A DNA stretch of 49,048 bases from an uncultured Christensenellaceae bacterium (GCA_910587225.1 CAJULT010000010.1:1-49048); one strand, 5' to 3'; shown: positions 9,601 through 18,412, numbered from the stretch's first letter. Made by a program: numbers and translations. The notes: generated from the letters alone by a model not told the origin.

Positions 9601-9894
9601 AAAGAAATTTTATTTAAAAACATCATATTATTAAAAAATATCATATATGGGAAAAAGATATTTAAAGAAAAACAATTTATAATGGCACTTCCCGCATGTG
9701 AAATTTTGGATACGACCTTGCAAGATGAAATAATTGTTCAGGGTGTATGCGACCTATTTGCTATTGGGGATGAAAATATTTTAATTGATTTTAAATTTAC
9801 TCAAGAAATTAATCCTGAAAAAATAATAAAAAGATATTCAAAACAGCTGGATTTATATTCAAAAGCCATTGAGAAAGGATTTAATATTAAATAA
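6676..9894 (+). CDS. addA: AddA, UvrD-like helicase-nuclease subunit
   Basis: The 1,072-aa protein carries the superfamily 1 motifs in order: Walker A SASAGSGKT (residues 23-31), FIDEYQDTN (motif II), VGDPKQGVYGFR (III), IHASKGLEYPIV (V) and FYVALTRAQ (VI). The C-terminal RecB-type nuclease has GNAYHEAL, the acidic VCDLF strand, LIDFKF near 1037 and QLDLYSKAI (QxxxY), so both motor and nuclease look active. It is shorter than many AddA proteins (about 1,200 aa). GGAGGTG lies 5 nt before the ATG at 6676, inside the end of addB, so the two are translationally coupled. With AddB's Walker A gone, this would be the only motor. Confidence 0.93.
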   Translation: MKNNPTREQLEVLENDKKNLIVSASAGSGKTWVMIEQISRLIVEKQVPIKKMLILTFTKAAAGEMRERLNKALLSQKPTKFILEQIDDLSVCDISTIDAFCERLVRRNIDRLPLDENFRIIEDGSLIKQKSFECALEDCPNLDEIYFSFRNNKAQIFEVMCDLDNFFGSLENGQEELGRYINSQNSIYLEACKAMNEALISDLDNFKDRVRKTKQKMKFCSKYEDYCDLLSQIMSIETGSTLYENVNKLKSISIPYLPKLYGSEKDEKLGQEMKALRGDLCDFIESFEDYNFDEQELLEKEQNAVLARSLLLLYKDYCKIYSGLKESEDLVDFVDIENMALKLVKDDDILKSLQEKYDYIFIDEYQDTNRLQEGIIKPIAEKYFIAVGDPKQGVYGFRNATMEIMQSDIQTFSSEDDGNVVYLRGNFRSDKRILDFVNLIFEKIMTTDSTGIDYMATSHLEGFAEFKQTNIPAVRIDIVADSEEKEKIARQVYSVKNASMHLQQKNELEVETIIARIDSLLMSEIYDDKLKCKRKVQFDDIAILMRNRSSLMGELALKLSQRGYPVVSDVRQTETEESEVLILINLLKLLLNMNNDVALISVLNSQLVRVDLSTLASARLKNMDADSFYEVVKGEQSIYQSLCAMLEKLKQSICVNGISKALSQLFVEKDYYAYLRQEKPNAIISVQNFLHDIRQIGDDDIGGVIAYFEKIGGKRRNIVASGGGAIKLMTIHASKGLEYPIVILAGAGNRLEKPNQKSYAINSKFGLGTYIFNQHTNQKAKGVVMQMILRQEKRKQLIDEIMIFYVALTRAQNHLYIVGKEGNYNENLKTYFDIIFSALGENDFDEVVSKGSLKKGDIELNYVTEVSRVGANSNNHSPLISESQLQGIKDYFAKNYQNREACEINLKNSVTSLNTHKIEKILTTKNDQDFVRQGNAYHEALKILNFGDINSLQDLEKALSESEDKFTSEYIQLIDKEILFKNIILLKNIIYGKKIFKEKQFIMALPACEILDTTLQDEIIVQGVCDLFAIGDENILIDFKFTQEINPEKIIKRYSKQLDLYSKAIEKGFNIK

Positions 9895-10082
9895 AATAAA
9901 AAATATATTTTATCGCTTAAAAATGCGCAATTAATTGAATATTTTAACTAAAATTAAATTCCTCTTATTTTATTGAAATTTAAGGTAGAAAAATATTTAA
10001 AAATAAATAAAAAAATAAATTATGAAAAAAATAAAATAAAATAAAAAAATTCGTAAATTTATGATGAATATTTATTTTCTTG

Positions 10083-10091
10083 TGTTATACT
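10083..10091 (+). promoter_or_regulatory. Extended -10 promoter
   Basis: TGT TATACT gives an extended -10 with no clear -35. The 227-bp gap after addA is extremely A/T-rich, and I see no gene or terminator hairpin in it. The leader of about 25 nt contains GGGAGG before the ATG at 10122. Confidence 0.55.
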
Positions 10092-10121
10092 CAAATTGTA
10101 ATTAAATGGGAGGAAATTATT

Positions 10122-12347
10122 ATGTTGTCAATGCTTCTTGATGCCGAAAGTAGTATAAAATCCTTTTTCATTCAAGTGACAAAAACATTAGGGTTTACTG
10201 GACTTCTAATTTTAACACTTGCAGTGGAATTATTTTTCGTGCTTTTGTTTGTACTTAGAACAGTTTATTCTTATGAAGTGCGACTTGGTCGAAGTTTGGA
10301 TAAGCTTAACTCTTGGCTGTTTATAAATAAGAAATTGGATACCAACAATATTAGGGAATTTAATGACCTTGTTAAAAAGTCTCCAAAGCGTCTTGTTTAT
10401 AATTGGCAACAATATATTCTTTTCAGGGAAAAAGAACCTACATATTATATCTCAGCAGAGAACATTATTGAAAAGCCTTTAAAAACTAGTAGCTGGACAA
10501 ACAACATAAGAAACCTTTTGTTCTCAACAGTACTGTGGTCAATTCTTACTTTGTTTTTAGGAATTGCGTATTCTGCCAACGGCGGCTCAGCTCAGCTTTC
10601 AGCAACCGGCTTTGCAGTTGCCATCTTACTTGCGGTATTTGTACTGTTTATAGGTATCCTTACTGCAATACTTCTACGCGGAAAGAAAACATCAAACCTT
10701 GATGAACTTTACAACAATTATCACATTTTCGCAAGATTTTTGACTAATGCTTGTGTTGACCTTCCTCCTTATATTGATTTTGACCTTCTATTTACTAGAA
10801 AGGAAATTGCAAAAGGAAATCCTCAACTTCGTGAGTATTATGAAAGCCGTGCAAGGAAGGCCAAAGAAGAATTTGAAAATGCTAAGAAAGCAGACATCAA
10901 TTATGAAGACTATGACTTTTCAAAGGCAGGCGTGAATGGAAGCCTTGTGCTTGATAGGGCGATGAGGGAAACTGAAAACTTTATTAATAAAAAGACTTCA
11001 ACACTTGCCAAGATTGCTCATGTCGAAGCGGAGAGAGAGGCGCTTAGAAGAAACTATGAAAACGTTCAAAAAGACCTCCAACGCAAAATTCAGGCTGCTA
11101 AAGAGAATATTAACAAATTAATTCAGCAGCAAGAAGCTACCACAAACAGAATGGAAGTTGGCTTCCTTCGTAAACAGCAGGAGCAAGAGATTGCTAAACA
11201 GGAGGCGCTTCAAACTGAGTATGATCAAGAGGAAACAAGATTTTCTCTTTCTTCTGAAGAACTTAATCAAGAAGAAACAAAACTTCGTGAATCCTTAGAC
11301 CAAGCAAAAGACAATGTTCAAAAAGCAATGGTTGCAGAGTACCAATCTTTCTATGAAAGAGTAATGAAGAGTGCTTTAGCACAAGCAGAGCGCAAAGTTG
11401 CTGGTGAAAAGAGTGAAATCATTAAACAGCGTGACGAGAACGAAAAGGAACTTATTGTAGTTCAAACTCAAATTAAGCGCCTTATCGATGAAAACAATAC
11501 GCTTCGCACTCGTCTTGGTGATGAAACAACAGAAACAGCTGATGGACAATATGATGAAAACGGAAACTTCATCTATGCTGATGGTTCATACCATGATGCA
11601 CATGGATTATTCCACGATACTGACGGCAAGATTTATGATATGAATGGTACACTTATCGAAGAGCCTAAGACTGCTGAAGAACTTGAACGCGAACAACGCG
11701 CACAAGACCTTGAAGCATTTGGTGATTTTGAAGACTTTGACGGCGCTGTGATTGAAGACTATGATCCATTCGCTGACGAAGAGGAAGAAGAAAAGCCGGC
11801 AGTAGAGCCTGTTCCAGTGGCGAGTGAGCCAAAGCAAGAAGAGCCTGAGCCTGAGGTTGAAGCGCCTGTGGAAACAGAAGTTAAGCCAGCGAAAGAGCAG
11901 GCAAAGTCTAAGCGCGGCAGACCAAGAAAGGAAGTAACTACTCCTGTAGTCAAAGAGCCAAAGAAAAGAGGTCGTCCTAGAAAGGAAACTGATGACAAAC
12001 CAGTAGTTAAGAAACCAGTTGGGAGACCTAAAAAGGCAGCTGCGCCTGCCAAGTCAAAAGAGGAAACCAAGAAAGATCTTGATATTGAAAAAATCAATAA
12101 AATGATTAGCGATGAGGAAAGCAAACTCAGCAAGATGAAAATGCTTGTAAGTAGTGAACTTGATGAGGCAATGTCAGTATCTGATGAAAAAGTATCTGAT
12201 GATCAAATGGCGGGGCTAATTAAAGATGTGGAAGAGCTTCAAAAGCAAGCGATTGCAATGAAAGACACTGCATCAAGCGAACAACTAGCCAAAGTCAATG
12301 AAAGACTGGAAACTCTTATAAAAGAAATTTCTAATCTAAACAAGTAA
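10122..12347 (+). CDS. Large membrane protein with coiled coil, short aromatic/Gly repeats and AT-hooks
   Basis: The protein is about 741 aa and I do not recognise a family. The N-terminus has one hydrophobic segment (about 20-45) and two more at 130-190. Residues about 240-470 are a charged coiled coil. Residues about 476-515 hold five short units of the form (Y/H)D-x-x-G-x-(F/Y/I/L), for example YDENGNF, HDAHGLF, HDTDGKI and YDMNGTL, resembling the octamer repeats of OCRE domains. A Pro/Glu-rich stretch leads to three AT-hook cores: KRGRPRK near 597, KRGRPRK near 613 and GRPKK near 633. A final coiled coil follows. This suggests a membrane protein that touches DNA, such as a nucleoid anchor, but that is inference. 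It is alone between its promoter and two terminators. Confidence 0.7.
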   Translation: MLSMLLDAESSIKSFFIQVTKTLGFTGLLILTLAVELFFVLLFVLRTVYSYEVRLGRSLDKLNSWLFINKKLDTNNIREFNDLVKKSPKRLVYNWQQYILFREKEPTYYISAENIIEKPLKTSSWTNNIRNLLFSTVLWSILTLFLGIAYSANGGSAQLSATGFAVAILLAVFVLFIGILTAILLRGKKTSNLDELYNNYHIFARFLTNACVDLPPYIDFDLLFTRKEIAKGNPQLREYYESRARKAKEEFENAKKADINYEDYDFSKAGVNGSLVLDRAMRETENFINKKTSTLAKIAHVEAEREALRRNYENVQKDLQRKIQAAKENINKLIQQQEATTNRMEVGFLRKQQEQEIAKQEALQTEYDQEETRFSLSSEELNQEETKLRESLDQAKDNVQKAMVAEYQSFYERVMKSALAQAERKVAGEKSEIIKQRDENEKELIVVQTQIKRLIDENNTLRTRLGDETTETADGQYDENGNFIYADGSYHDAHGLFHDTDGKIYDMNGTLIEEPKTAEELEREQRAQDLEAFGDFEDFDGAVIEDYDPFADEEEEEKPAVEPVPVASEPKQEEPEPEVEAPVETEVKPAKEQAKSKRGRPRKEVTTPVVKEPKKRGRPRKETDDKPVVKKPVGRPKKAAAPAKSKEETKKDLDIEKINKMISDEESKLSKMKMLVSSELDEAMSVSDEKVSDDQMAGLIKDVEELQKQAIAMKDTASSEQLAKVNERLETLIKEISNLNK

Positions 12348-12350
12348 TAA

Positions 12351-12377
12351 AAAGCGGCATTGCCGCTTTTTTTTGTT
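12351..12377 (+). terminator. First of two tandem terminators
   Basis: AAAGCGG (12351-12357) and CCGCTTT (12363-12369) form the stem, followed by a long T run. It is four bases after the stop codon of the membrane protein gene. Confidence 0.85.
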
Positions 12378-12392
12378 TGTCAACATTATCTT

Positions 12393-12415
12393 AAAGCGGC
12401 GCTGCCGCTTTTTTT
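12393..12415 (+). terminator. Second of two tandem terminators
   Basis: AAAGCGGC (12393-12400) and GCCGCTTT (12404-12411) with a 3-nt loop and T run. It is nearly the same sequence as the terminator just upstream; a degenerate relative (AAGCGGC AAC GCCG) occurs near 23976. Confidence 0.8.
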
Positions 12416-12438
12416 AATGACAAGTACCTGTCCATATT

Positions 12439-12468
12439 TTGTCATATTTAAAACTCGCTTCCTATATA
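12439..12468 (+). promoter_or_regulatory. Promoter of uppP
   Basis: TTGTCA (12439-12444), an 18-bp spacer and TATATA (12463-12468). The ribosome-binding site AGGAGG follows at 12478-12483, just before the ATG at 12488. Confidence 0.55.
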
Positions 12469-12487
12469 TTTACTTTAGGAGGAGGCG

Positions 12488-13240
12488 ATGGGAATTTTGC
12501 CTTTAATAGTGCTGGGTATTGTGCAGGGTGTAACCGAATTTTTACCGGTGTCTTCAAGTGGACATCTTGTCTTGCTGAGTCGTTGGCTGAGAATAACCGA
12601 CTCTCTTTTTGTCAGCATAATTTTACATCTTGCCACACTTCTATCAGTGCTTATCTGCCTTAGGAAAGAAGTTTGGCAGATAATTCGTCATCCGTTTAGT
12701 GATTACGCTTGCAAACTATACATTGCGACTATTCCCACATGTATATTAGCCGTTATACTTATGCCGCTTGTAAATGCTGCATTTTCTGGGGCAAGCTTAG
12801 GGATTTGTTTTTTCTTGTGTGCGATAATCTTGCTACTTGGCGAGAGGCGAGCAAAGTGGGAGCCATCTTCTCAAAATTTAACTACCAAACAGGCGATTAT
12901 TATGGGGGTGGTGCAAGGCTTTGCAATATTCCCGGGAATATCACGTTCGGGTAGTACAATAAGCGGTGGACTTATTGCTGGCGGTGAAAGAACAGAATGT
13001 GCCAAGTTTTCCTTTTTAATGAGTATTCCTATCATACTTATGTCACTCGTTATGGAACTTTATAAGATTTTTGCTCTTGGTCAGGCGGTTGAAGTAAACC
13101 CAATCGGAATGGTTTTATCTTTTATAGCAGCCTTTGGTGTTGGAATTTTCTCTATCAAATTCATGTTAAATCGCGCCACAAGCTTTAAGTGGTTTGCAAT
13201 TTATTTGTTCATTATCTCAATTTTATCAATAGTTTTTTAA
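12488..13240 (+). CDS. uppP: Undecaprenyl-diphosphatase (BacA/UppP)
   Basis: The 250-aa polytopic membrane protein carries the family signatures VTEFLPVSSSGHL (residues 15-27, with E17, S23 and H26 region) and FPGISRSGSTISGG. UppP removes a phosphate from undecaprenyl diphosphate on the outer face of the membrane, recycling the lipid carrier for peptidoglycan and giving intrinsic bacitracin tolerance. It is slightly shorter than typical members (260-280 aa) but complete. The Ca2+ ATPase gene begins 11 bp downstream and probably shares its transcript. Confidence 0.95.
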   Translation: MGILPLIVLGIVQGVTEFLPVSSSGHLVLLSRWLRITDSLFVSIILHLATLLSVLICLRKEVWQIIRHPFSDYACKLYIATIPTCILAVILMPLVNAAFSGASLGICFFLCAIILLLGERRAKWEPSSQNLTTKQAIIMGVVQGFAIFPGISRSGSTISGGLIAGGERTECAKFSFLMSIPIILMSLVMELYKIFALGQAVEVNPIGMVLSFIAAFGVGIFSIKFMLNRATSFKWFAIYLFIISILSIVF

Positions 13241-13251
13241 AAGGAAATTAG

Positions 13252-15861
13252 ATGAAAGCTTATCATAATCTTACTGCAAGCGAAGTTATGGCTGCGCTTG
13301 GCAGTACAAAAATTGGACTTTCGCCCGAAGAGGTGGCGGGTCGCAGACCATCGATAGAAATTTCTAAAAAGAAAAAGGGTAACCTTTTTTCTAAATTTAT
13401 GGCTCAATTTAAAGATTTAATGATTTTGATTTTACTTGCCTCTTCTGCCATTTCCATTATTATTGGTGCGGTTCAAAATACAGTCAGTGAAATTTTTGAT
13501 GGTGTTATCATTCTCGCTATTGTAATAATGAACGCAATTTTTGGTGTAGCGCAGGAGCGTAAAGCTGAAAAGTCACTCGAAGCTTTAAAGAAAATGACCG
13601 AGCCTGAGGCGATTGTGCTTCGCGAAGGACAACAACAAAAAATCAACATTAAAAATTTAGTGGTGGGGGATATAGTTTTACTTGAAGCGGGAACGATTGT
13701 ACCCGCAGACCTTAGGCTTATTGAAAGTAATCTACTCATGATTGATGAAGCCTCGCTTACTGGTGAAAGTTATGCTGTTCGAAAGGATGCACAAGCGGTT
13801 TTTCATGAAAAAACACCTCTTGCTGAGCGAAAAAATATGGCGTATAGAGGCTGCGTTGTTACCGACGGGCGAGGAATTGGCGTTGCTGTTGCGGTAGGTG
13901 AAAGCAGTGAGATAGGCAAGATTGCGAAAGCGATAGGTGAAGTTAAAAAGGAGGACACGCCTCTTCAAAAAAGCATTAAAGAGGTGGGCAAGCTTCTCAC
14001 ATACCTAGTGCTAGCCATGGCGGCGGTAACCTTCTTTTTGGAAGTTGTTGCGCGGCCGGGTAACATATTAGAGGCATTTTTAACCGCTGTTGCAATTTCT
14101 GTTGCAGCTATTCCCGAAAGCATGCCGGCAGTAATTACCATTATTATGAGTTTAGGTGTTGCGCGGCTTGCAAAGCAGAAAGCGGTAGTAAAGCATCTTC
14201 ATTCTGTGGAAACGCTAGGCTGCTGCGATATAATTTGTAGCGACAAAACGGGAACAATCACTCAAAATAAAATGCAGGTTATGTCTACTTTTATAGACGG
14301 AAGATTAGGTAAAGATTTAGACAAGGGAAGTAAGAGTTTTGAAAAATTTGTTCAGTGTATGCTCTTATGTAATAATACCGCAAACGCTAACGGAAAATTT
14401 GTGGGAGATCCGACTGAGGTTGCTCTTAGCGATTATTCAAAAAAGTTAGGGTGTAGCAAGTTAGAATATGAAAAAAAGTTTGCGCGCACAAGTGAAATTC
14501 CTTTTGACAGTCGAAGAAAACTCATGTCAACAATCAATAATATTGACGGACAAAAAGTGATCTTCACCAAGGGTGCGGTAGATAGACTTTTAAAAGTGTG
14601 CGATAAAATTTTGCTTAATGGAAAGCAGTGTCCGCTTAGTGAAACTCATAAAAAAGAAATTTTAAAAGCTAATGAAAACATGTGTGATAATGCGCTAAGA
14701 GTAATCGCGCTAGCCTACAACATAGGTGGCAGTCAAGAAAGTAATCTTGTGTTCGTTGGACTTGTAGGCATGATTGATCCGCCGCGAAAGGAAATTGAGG
14801 GGGCGGTTAAAAAATGCCGTAAAGCAGGTATGCGTCCGGTAATGATAACTGGCGACCACAAAGATACTGCTTTTGCAATTGCAAAACAGATAGGTATTGC
14901 AAGAGATAAGAATGAAGTTATGACGGGAAGCGAACTTGACGAGCTGTCAGACGATCAGCTTAAAGAAATTATCGGAAATATTAGCGTGTTTGCTCGCGTC
15001 AGCCCTGAAAACAAAGTCAGAATTGTTGATGTGCTCAAAAAGCAGGGGCATGTAGTTGCGATGACGGGAGATGGTGTCAATGATGCGCCTTCTCTTAAAA
15101 AAGCAAATATTGGTATCGGTATGGGGATTGCTGGTACTGACGTTGCAAAAGAGGTGTCGGACATAATAGTTACCGATGACAACTTTGCAACAATCGTTGT
15201 AGCTGTGGAAGAGGGCAGAAAAATTTACCAAAATATTCAAAAGACAGTTAAGTTTCTTTTCTCTGCAAACATGGGAGAAATGCTTTCGCTATTTCTCGCT
15301 ACCGTGTTCTTTCCGCAGGTTATATTCATGTTCCCAGTGCAAATCCTTTTTGTGAACCTTATCACAGATAGCCTGCCCGCAATAGCGCTTGGCATGGAAA
15401 AGCCTGAAAAAGATCTTATGAGTTATTCGCCGCGAAGTGCGAAAAAAAGTTTGTTTGCCGACGGCATTGGCTGGTCTATTGCAATTTTAGGAATTTTACA
15501 AACCTTGCTTACAGTTGCGGCTTTTGCGTTTGGGCTTTTCCTGTACAACGCTCATGTGGCAAGAACAATGGCGTTCTTTACTCTTAACATAATCCAGATG
15601 TTCTATCTTGCTTCCATGCGAACAAATGGAAATATGTTTAAATCAAATCCTTTCAAAAACAAGTTTTTTATTCTTTCAATAGCCTTCTGTCTTTTGATTG
15701 TATTTCTTGTAATTTTAACTCCGCTTGGAAGTTTATTAAAACTTGTTCCGCTAAACTGGTTGCAATGGTGCGTTATATTAGGACTGTCAGTAACTATGAT
15801 GCTTTGCAGCGAGGCTTATAAATTTATCGCGCGTCTAATTTCTAAGAAAAAATCCGCTTAA
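13252..15861 (+). CDS. P-type cation ATPase, Ca2+-transporting type
   Basis: The 869-aa protein has the full P2-ATPase plan: an N-terminal cation-ATPase domain, actuator loop with LTGES, phosphorylation motif CSDKTGTIT with D331, KGAVD nucleotide-binding segment, TGDGVNDAPSLKKA hinge and a C-terminal set of membrane helices. AIPESMPAVITI in helix 4 is the Ca2+/Na+,K+ ATPase-type ion site (usually PEGLP). It should export Ca2+ or a related cation using ATP. AAAGGA precedes the ATG. The stop codon lies inside the terminator stem at 15847-15877. Confidence 0.92.
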   Translation: MKAYHNLTASEVMAALGSTKIGLSPEEVAGRRPSIEISKKKKGNLFSKFMAQFKDLMILILLASSAISIIIGAVQNTVSEIFDGVIILAIVIMNAIFGVAQERKAEKSLEALKKMTEPEAIVLREGQQQKINIKNLVVGDIVLLEAGTIVPADLRLIESNLLMIDEASLTGESYAVRKDAQAVFHEKTPLAERKNMAYRGCVVTDGRGIGVAVAVGESSEIGKIAKAIGEVKKEDTPLQKSIKEVGKLLTYLVLAMAAVTFFLEVVARPGNILEAFLTAVAISVAAIPESMPAVITIIMSLGVARLAKQKAVVKHLHSVETLGCCDIICSDKTGTITQNKMQVMSTFIDGRLGKDLDKGSKSFEKFVQCMLLCNNTANANGKFVGDPTEVALSDYSKKLGCSKLEYEKKFARTSEIPFDSRRKLMSTINNIDGQKVIFTKGAVDRLLKVCDKILLNGKQCPLSETHKKEILKANENMCDNALRVIALAYNIGGSQESNLVFVGLVGMIDPPRKEIEGAVKKCRKAGMRPVMITGDHKDTAFAIAKQIGIARDKNEVMTGSELDELSDDQLKEIIGNISVFARVSPENKVRIVDVLKKQGHVVAMTGDGVNDAPSLKKANIGIGMGIAGTDVAKEVSDIIVTDDNFATIVVAVEEGRKIYQNIQKTVKFLFSANMGEMLSLFLATVFFPQVIFMFPVQILFVNLITDSLPAIALGMEKPEKDLMSYSPRSAKKSLFADGIGWSIAILGILQTLLTVAAFAFGLFLYNAHVARTMAFFTLNIIQMFYLASMRTNGNMFKSNPFKNKFFILSIAFCLLIVFLVILTPLGSLLKLVPLNWLQWCVILGLSVTMMLCSEAYKFIARLISKKKSA

Positions 15862-15877
15862 AGATGCGGATTTTTTT
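15847..15877 (+). terminator. Terminator overlapping the ATPase stop codon
   Basis: AAAAAATCCGC (15847-15857) pairs with GCGGATTTTTT (15866-15876) around an 8-nt loop. The last codons and stop of the Ca2+ ATPase form the left arm and loop. Confidence 0.88.
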
Positions 15878-15917
15878 ATTCTATGCCTCGTAACTACTTT
15901 ATTTAATTTAAAATTTA

Positions 15918-15931
15918 TGATAAAATAGGGT
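15918..15931 (+). promoter_or_regulatory. Extended -10 promoter of holB (leaderless type)
   Basis: TGA TAAAAT (15918-15926) is followed after five bases by the ATG at 15932. No Shine-Dalgarno lies at the right distance, so translation probably starts at the mRNA 5' end. The -35 region (TTTATT, 15898-15903) is weak. Confidence 0.6.
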
Positions 15932-16888
15932 ATGTTAACTAGCGAAATTATTAAAACTGAAGACTTTTTGCATTTGCAAAGACAGGCTCAGGAGGGATTG
16001 CTTTCTAAGGCTATTCTTTTGATTGGCAAAGATGATGTTTATACAGATGAATTTGCAAGCGCTATTGCCGCTCTCATTTTTGATCGAAAGATTGACCAGG
16101 CAAGCGAAAATTATAAAAAAGTTATGGCGCGCTCTCATCCCGATTTAAAAGTTTATCCACAAAAAGATAAGCTTTTAGTTGGTGATAGCGAAGAAATTGT
16201 GGAAGAAAGTTTTATAAAACCTATCTTTGCAGATAGTAAAATTTTTAAAATTTTAAATATTGACAATTCTACCGAAAGCGCGCAAAACAAACTTTTGAAA
16301 GTGGTTGAAGAGCCGTCAAAGCATGTATACATGATATTAACTTGCAAAAATATTGAACTTGTGCTTCCAACTATTAGATCAAGGTGTAACAAAATTGAAC
16401 TTGGAAAACTCTCACCTGACGTTGTTAAAGATCTTTTGCCTAAGGTTGAGGATGAGAAAAAGGCGCTTGCACTTGCGGTTTCGGATGGCATGATCGGTAA
16501 GGCAATCAAACTTGCGTCAATGAAAAACTTTACCGAACTTTGCGAAGATACGTTAGCGCTATTTACAAAAATGAAAACAAGCAGACAGGTGCTAACTCAC
16601 TCTAAAAAACTACTTTCATACAAAGATCAACTGTCACTTGAAATTGAGATTATGCAACTCATAATTGAAGACTTGATGAAAATCAAAGCGGGGAAAAATG
16701 ACCTTGTCAAATTGCCTTACATCAGCGAGTTAAAAGCGGTGAGCGATGAATACACTCTAAGGGCGCTTTGCCAAATCACATACCTACTTGATAATGTAAC
16801 AAAAGAGACAGGATACAATGTCTCACCGACGCTATCATTTGAAAACCTATTACTTAATATTTTGGAGGTTAAATACATATGCAAATAG
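15932..16888 (+). CDS. holB: DNA polymerase III delta' subunit
   Basis: The 318-aa AAA+ clamp-loader protein is identified by HPDLKVYP, the helix STESAQNKLLKVVEEPS (family: aaNaLLKtlEEPp), the strand VYMILTC and the SRC motif TIRSRCNKIEL, which supplies the arginine that triggers ATP hydrolysis in a neighbouring subunit. The N-terminal Walker A loop is degenerate (LIGKDDVYTDE), as expected for delta'. The four zinc-binding cysteines usual in this family are absent between residues 45 and 70. It heads the conserved holB-ricT-trmN6 cluster known from Bacillus (holB-yaaT-yabB), overlapping ricT by 10 bp. Confidence 0.88.
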   Translation: MLTSEIIKTEDFLHLQRQAQEGLLSKAILLIGKDDVYTDEFASAIAALIFDRKIDQASENYKKVMARSHPDLKVYPQKDKLLVGDSEEIVEESFIKPIFADSKIFKILNIDNSTESAQNKLLKVVEEPSKHVYMILTCKNIELVLPTIRSRCNKIELGKLSPDVVKDLLPKVEDEKKALALAVSDGMIGKAIKLASMKNFTELCEDTLALFTKMKTSRQVLTHSKKLLSYKDQLSLEIEIMQLIIEDLMKIKAGKNDLVKLPYISELKAVSDEYTLRALCQITYLLDNVTKETGYNVSPTLSFENLLLNILEVKYICK

Positions 16889-17709
16889 ATGTTGTATCAG
16901 CACGCTTTTTTCATAGCGGAAATGACTACTATTTCAGCCCTAATGGACTTGAACTTAAAAAGGGTGATTATGCTCTGGTAGACACTGAAAAGGGAAGAGA
17001 TATTGTGCTTATCGTGAAAGAAAAGTTTTCAATAGATGCTAGCACGCTTCAAGAACCACTTAAAAATGTGGTTAAAATTGCGACCGATAAAGAAGTCGCG
17101 CTTGCGCGTGAAAATGATGAAAAGGCGGCAGCGCTTCTTCCTGAAATTAAAAAAATGGTACTGGCGAGCAAACTTGAAATGAAGCTAGTTAGCGTGGAAG
17201 GAAATTATAACGGCAGTCGCATGACTGTTAACTTTACCGCTGAAAATAGAGTGGATTTTAGGGATTTAGTTAAAAAACTCGCAGAAAAATATGGTATGAG
17301 AGTAGAACTTAGACAGATTGGACCTCGCGATGCGGCTCGCATTATTGGCGGGCTTGGACCTTGCGGAAAGACCTGCTGTTGTACTCAGGGACTTAGTGCG
17401 GTAGATCATGTTTCTATTAAAATGGCAAAAAATCAAGGGTTATCCCTTAATCCAAATAATATAAGCGGCCTTTGCGGTAAGCTTCTTTGCTGCCTTGCTT
17501 ACGAAAATCCGTATTATGTGGAAGTGCTAAAAGAAATGCCAAAAGTAAATAGTTTCGTTCGCACTAAGGACGGCGATGGAAAAGTAGTATTTTGCGACCT
17601 AATTAAAAAGACTGTAAGTGTGCGCTATCAAACTGAAACTACTAGCGAAATCAAAGAGTATGAAGTTGGTGATGTAAAATTTAAGAAGGATAACAATGGA
17701 CAAAACTAA
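16879..17709 (+). CDS. ricT: RicT (YaaT), PSP1-domain protein
   Basis: The 276-aa protein matches the PSP1/YaaT family: a central KLVSVEGNYNGSRMTVNF beta segment and the cysteine cluster LGPCGKTCCCTQGL (C162, C166-C168) plus LCGKLLCCLAYE. In Bacillus, RicT with RicA and RicF forms a complex bearing iron-sulphur clusters that helps RNase Y mature mRNAs and supports sporulation and competence. The conserved cysteines needed for cluster binding are present. GGAGG lies upstream of the ATG inside the end of holB, and the gene overlaps trmN6 by 14 bp, so the three genes form one operon. Confidence 0.93.
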   Translation: MQIDVVSARFFHSGNDYYFSPNGLELKKGDYALVDTEKGRDIVLIVKEKFSIDASTLQEPLKNVVKIATDKEVALARENDEKAAALLPEIKKMVLASKLEMKLVSVEGNYNGSRMTVNFTAENRVDFRDLVKKLAEKYGMRVELRQIGPRDAARIIGGLGPCGKTCCCTQGLSAVDHVSIKMAKNQGLSLNPNNISGLCGKLLCCLAYENPYYVEVLKEMPKVNSFVRTKDGDGKVVFCDLIKKTVSVRYQTETTSEIKEYEVGDVKFKKDNNGQN

Positions 17710-18412
17710 CCAAATTGAAGATTTGCAGTGCGGCGGGCTTAAAATAATTCAAAATAAAGCACTTTATACTTTTACTAGTGATTCGGTAATTCTTGCAAAC
17801 TTTGTTAAAATTAAACGCGGCGAACAAGCGCTTGAAATAGGTGCAGGCTGCGGTGTGATTTCAATCTTGCTTACCGCTAAAACAAATGCTGCAAAAATAG
17901 TCGCTTTTGAAATGCAGCAGCCAATGGCTGAGCTTGCTCAAAAAAATATAAAACTTAATAAGCTTGAAGAAAAAATAGAAATTATATGTGATAAAGCGCA
18001 AAACTATAAGAAATATTTTAAAGAGGGAGAATTTGATGTCGTCTTTTCAAATCCGCCATATATGAAAAGTGTGGACGGGGAAGAGCGAACAACTCGCTAT
18101 CTGTCCCGTCATGATGACTGCTTAAAAATAGGTGAGCTTTGCGATACCGCTTCCCGCGCTTTAAAGTTTGGCGGCAGGGTATACTTTGTGTATGGTGCGG
18201 ACCGCTCGTGTGAACTTATCAGCGAAATGATTAAGCATAAGCTTGAACCTAAGACAATGTTTTACACCGAAAACGGAAAAGGAAAAGTTGTGCTTGTGGT
18301 GATAGAGGCTGTTAAAGGCGGGAAAAGTGGTGTAAAAGTACTGCCAAACCTCGTAACCAACGATAAAAATGGCGATTATTACGAAAGACTGCAAACCAGA
18401 AATTTTATGTAA
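17696..18412 (+). CDS. trmN6: tRNA1(Val) A37 N6-methyltransferase family protein
   Basis: The 238-aa protein is a class I SAM-dependent methyltransferase: SAM loop EIGAGCGVISILL, acidic FEMQ at the end of the second strand, and the N6-adenine catalytic motif SNPPYMKS. The N-terminal TFTSDSVILANF matches YabB/TrmN6, which methylates A37 of tRNA1(Val). Position directly after ricT is conserved in Bacillus and clostridia and supports the call. The exact tRNA substrate in this organism is inferred. Confidence 0.85.
   Translation: MDKTNQIEDLQCGGLKIIQNKALYTFTSDSVILANFVKIKRGEQALEIGAGCGVISILLTAKTNAAKIVAFEMQQPMAELAQKNIKLNKLEEKIEIICDKAQNYKKYFKEGEFDVVFSNPPYMKSVDGEERTTRYLSRHDDCLKIGELCDTASRALKFGGRVYFVYGADRSCELISEMIKHKLEPKTMFYTENGKGKVVLVVIEAVKGGKSGVKVLPNLVTNDKNGDYYERLQTRNFM

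Noticed and set aside
12351..12415. Repetitive element built from the GCGGC hairpins
   Set aside because: Two adjacent copies and one degenerate copy near 23976 are explained as terminators; there is no larger repeated unit.
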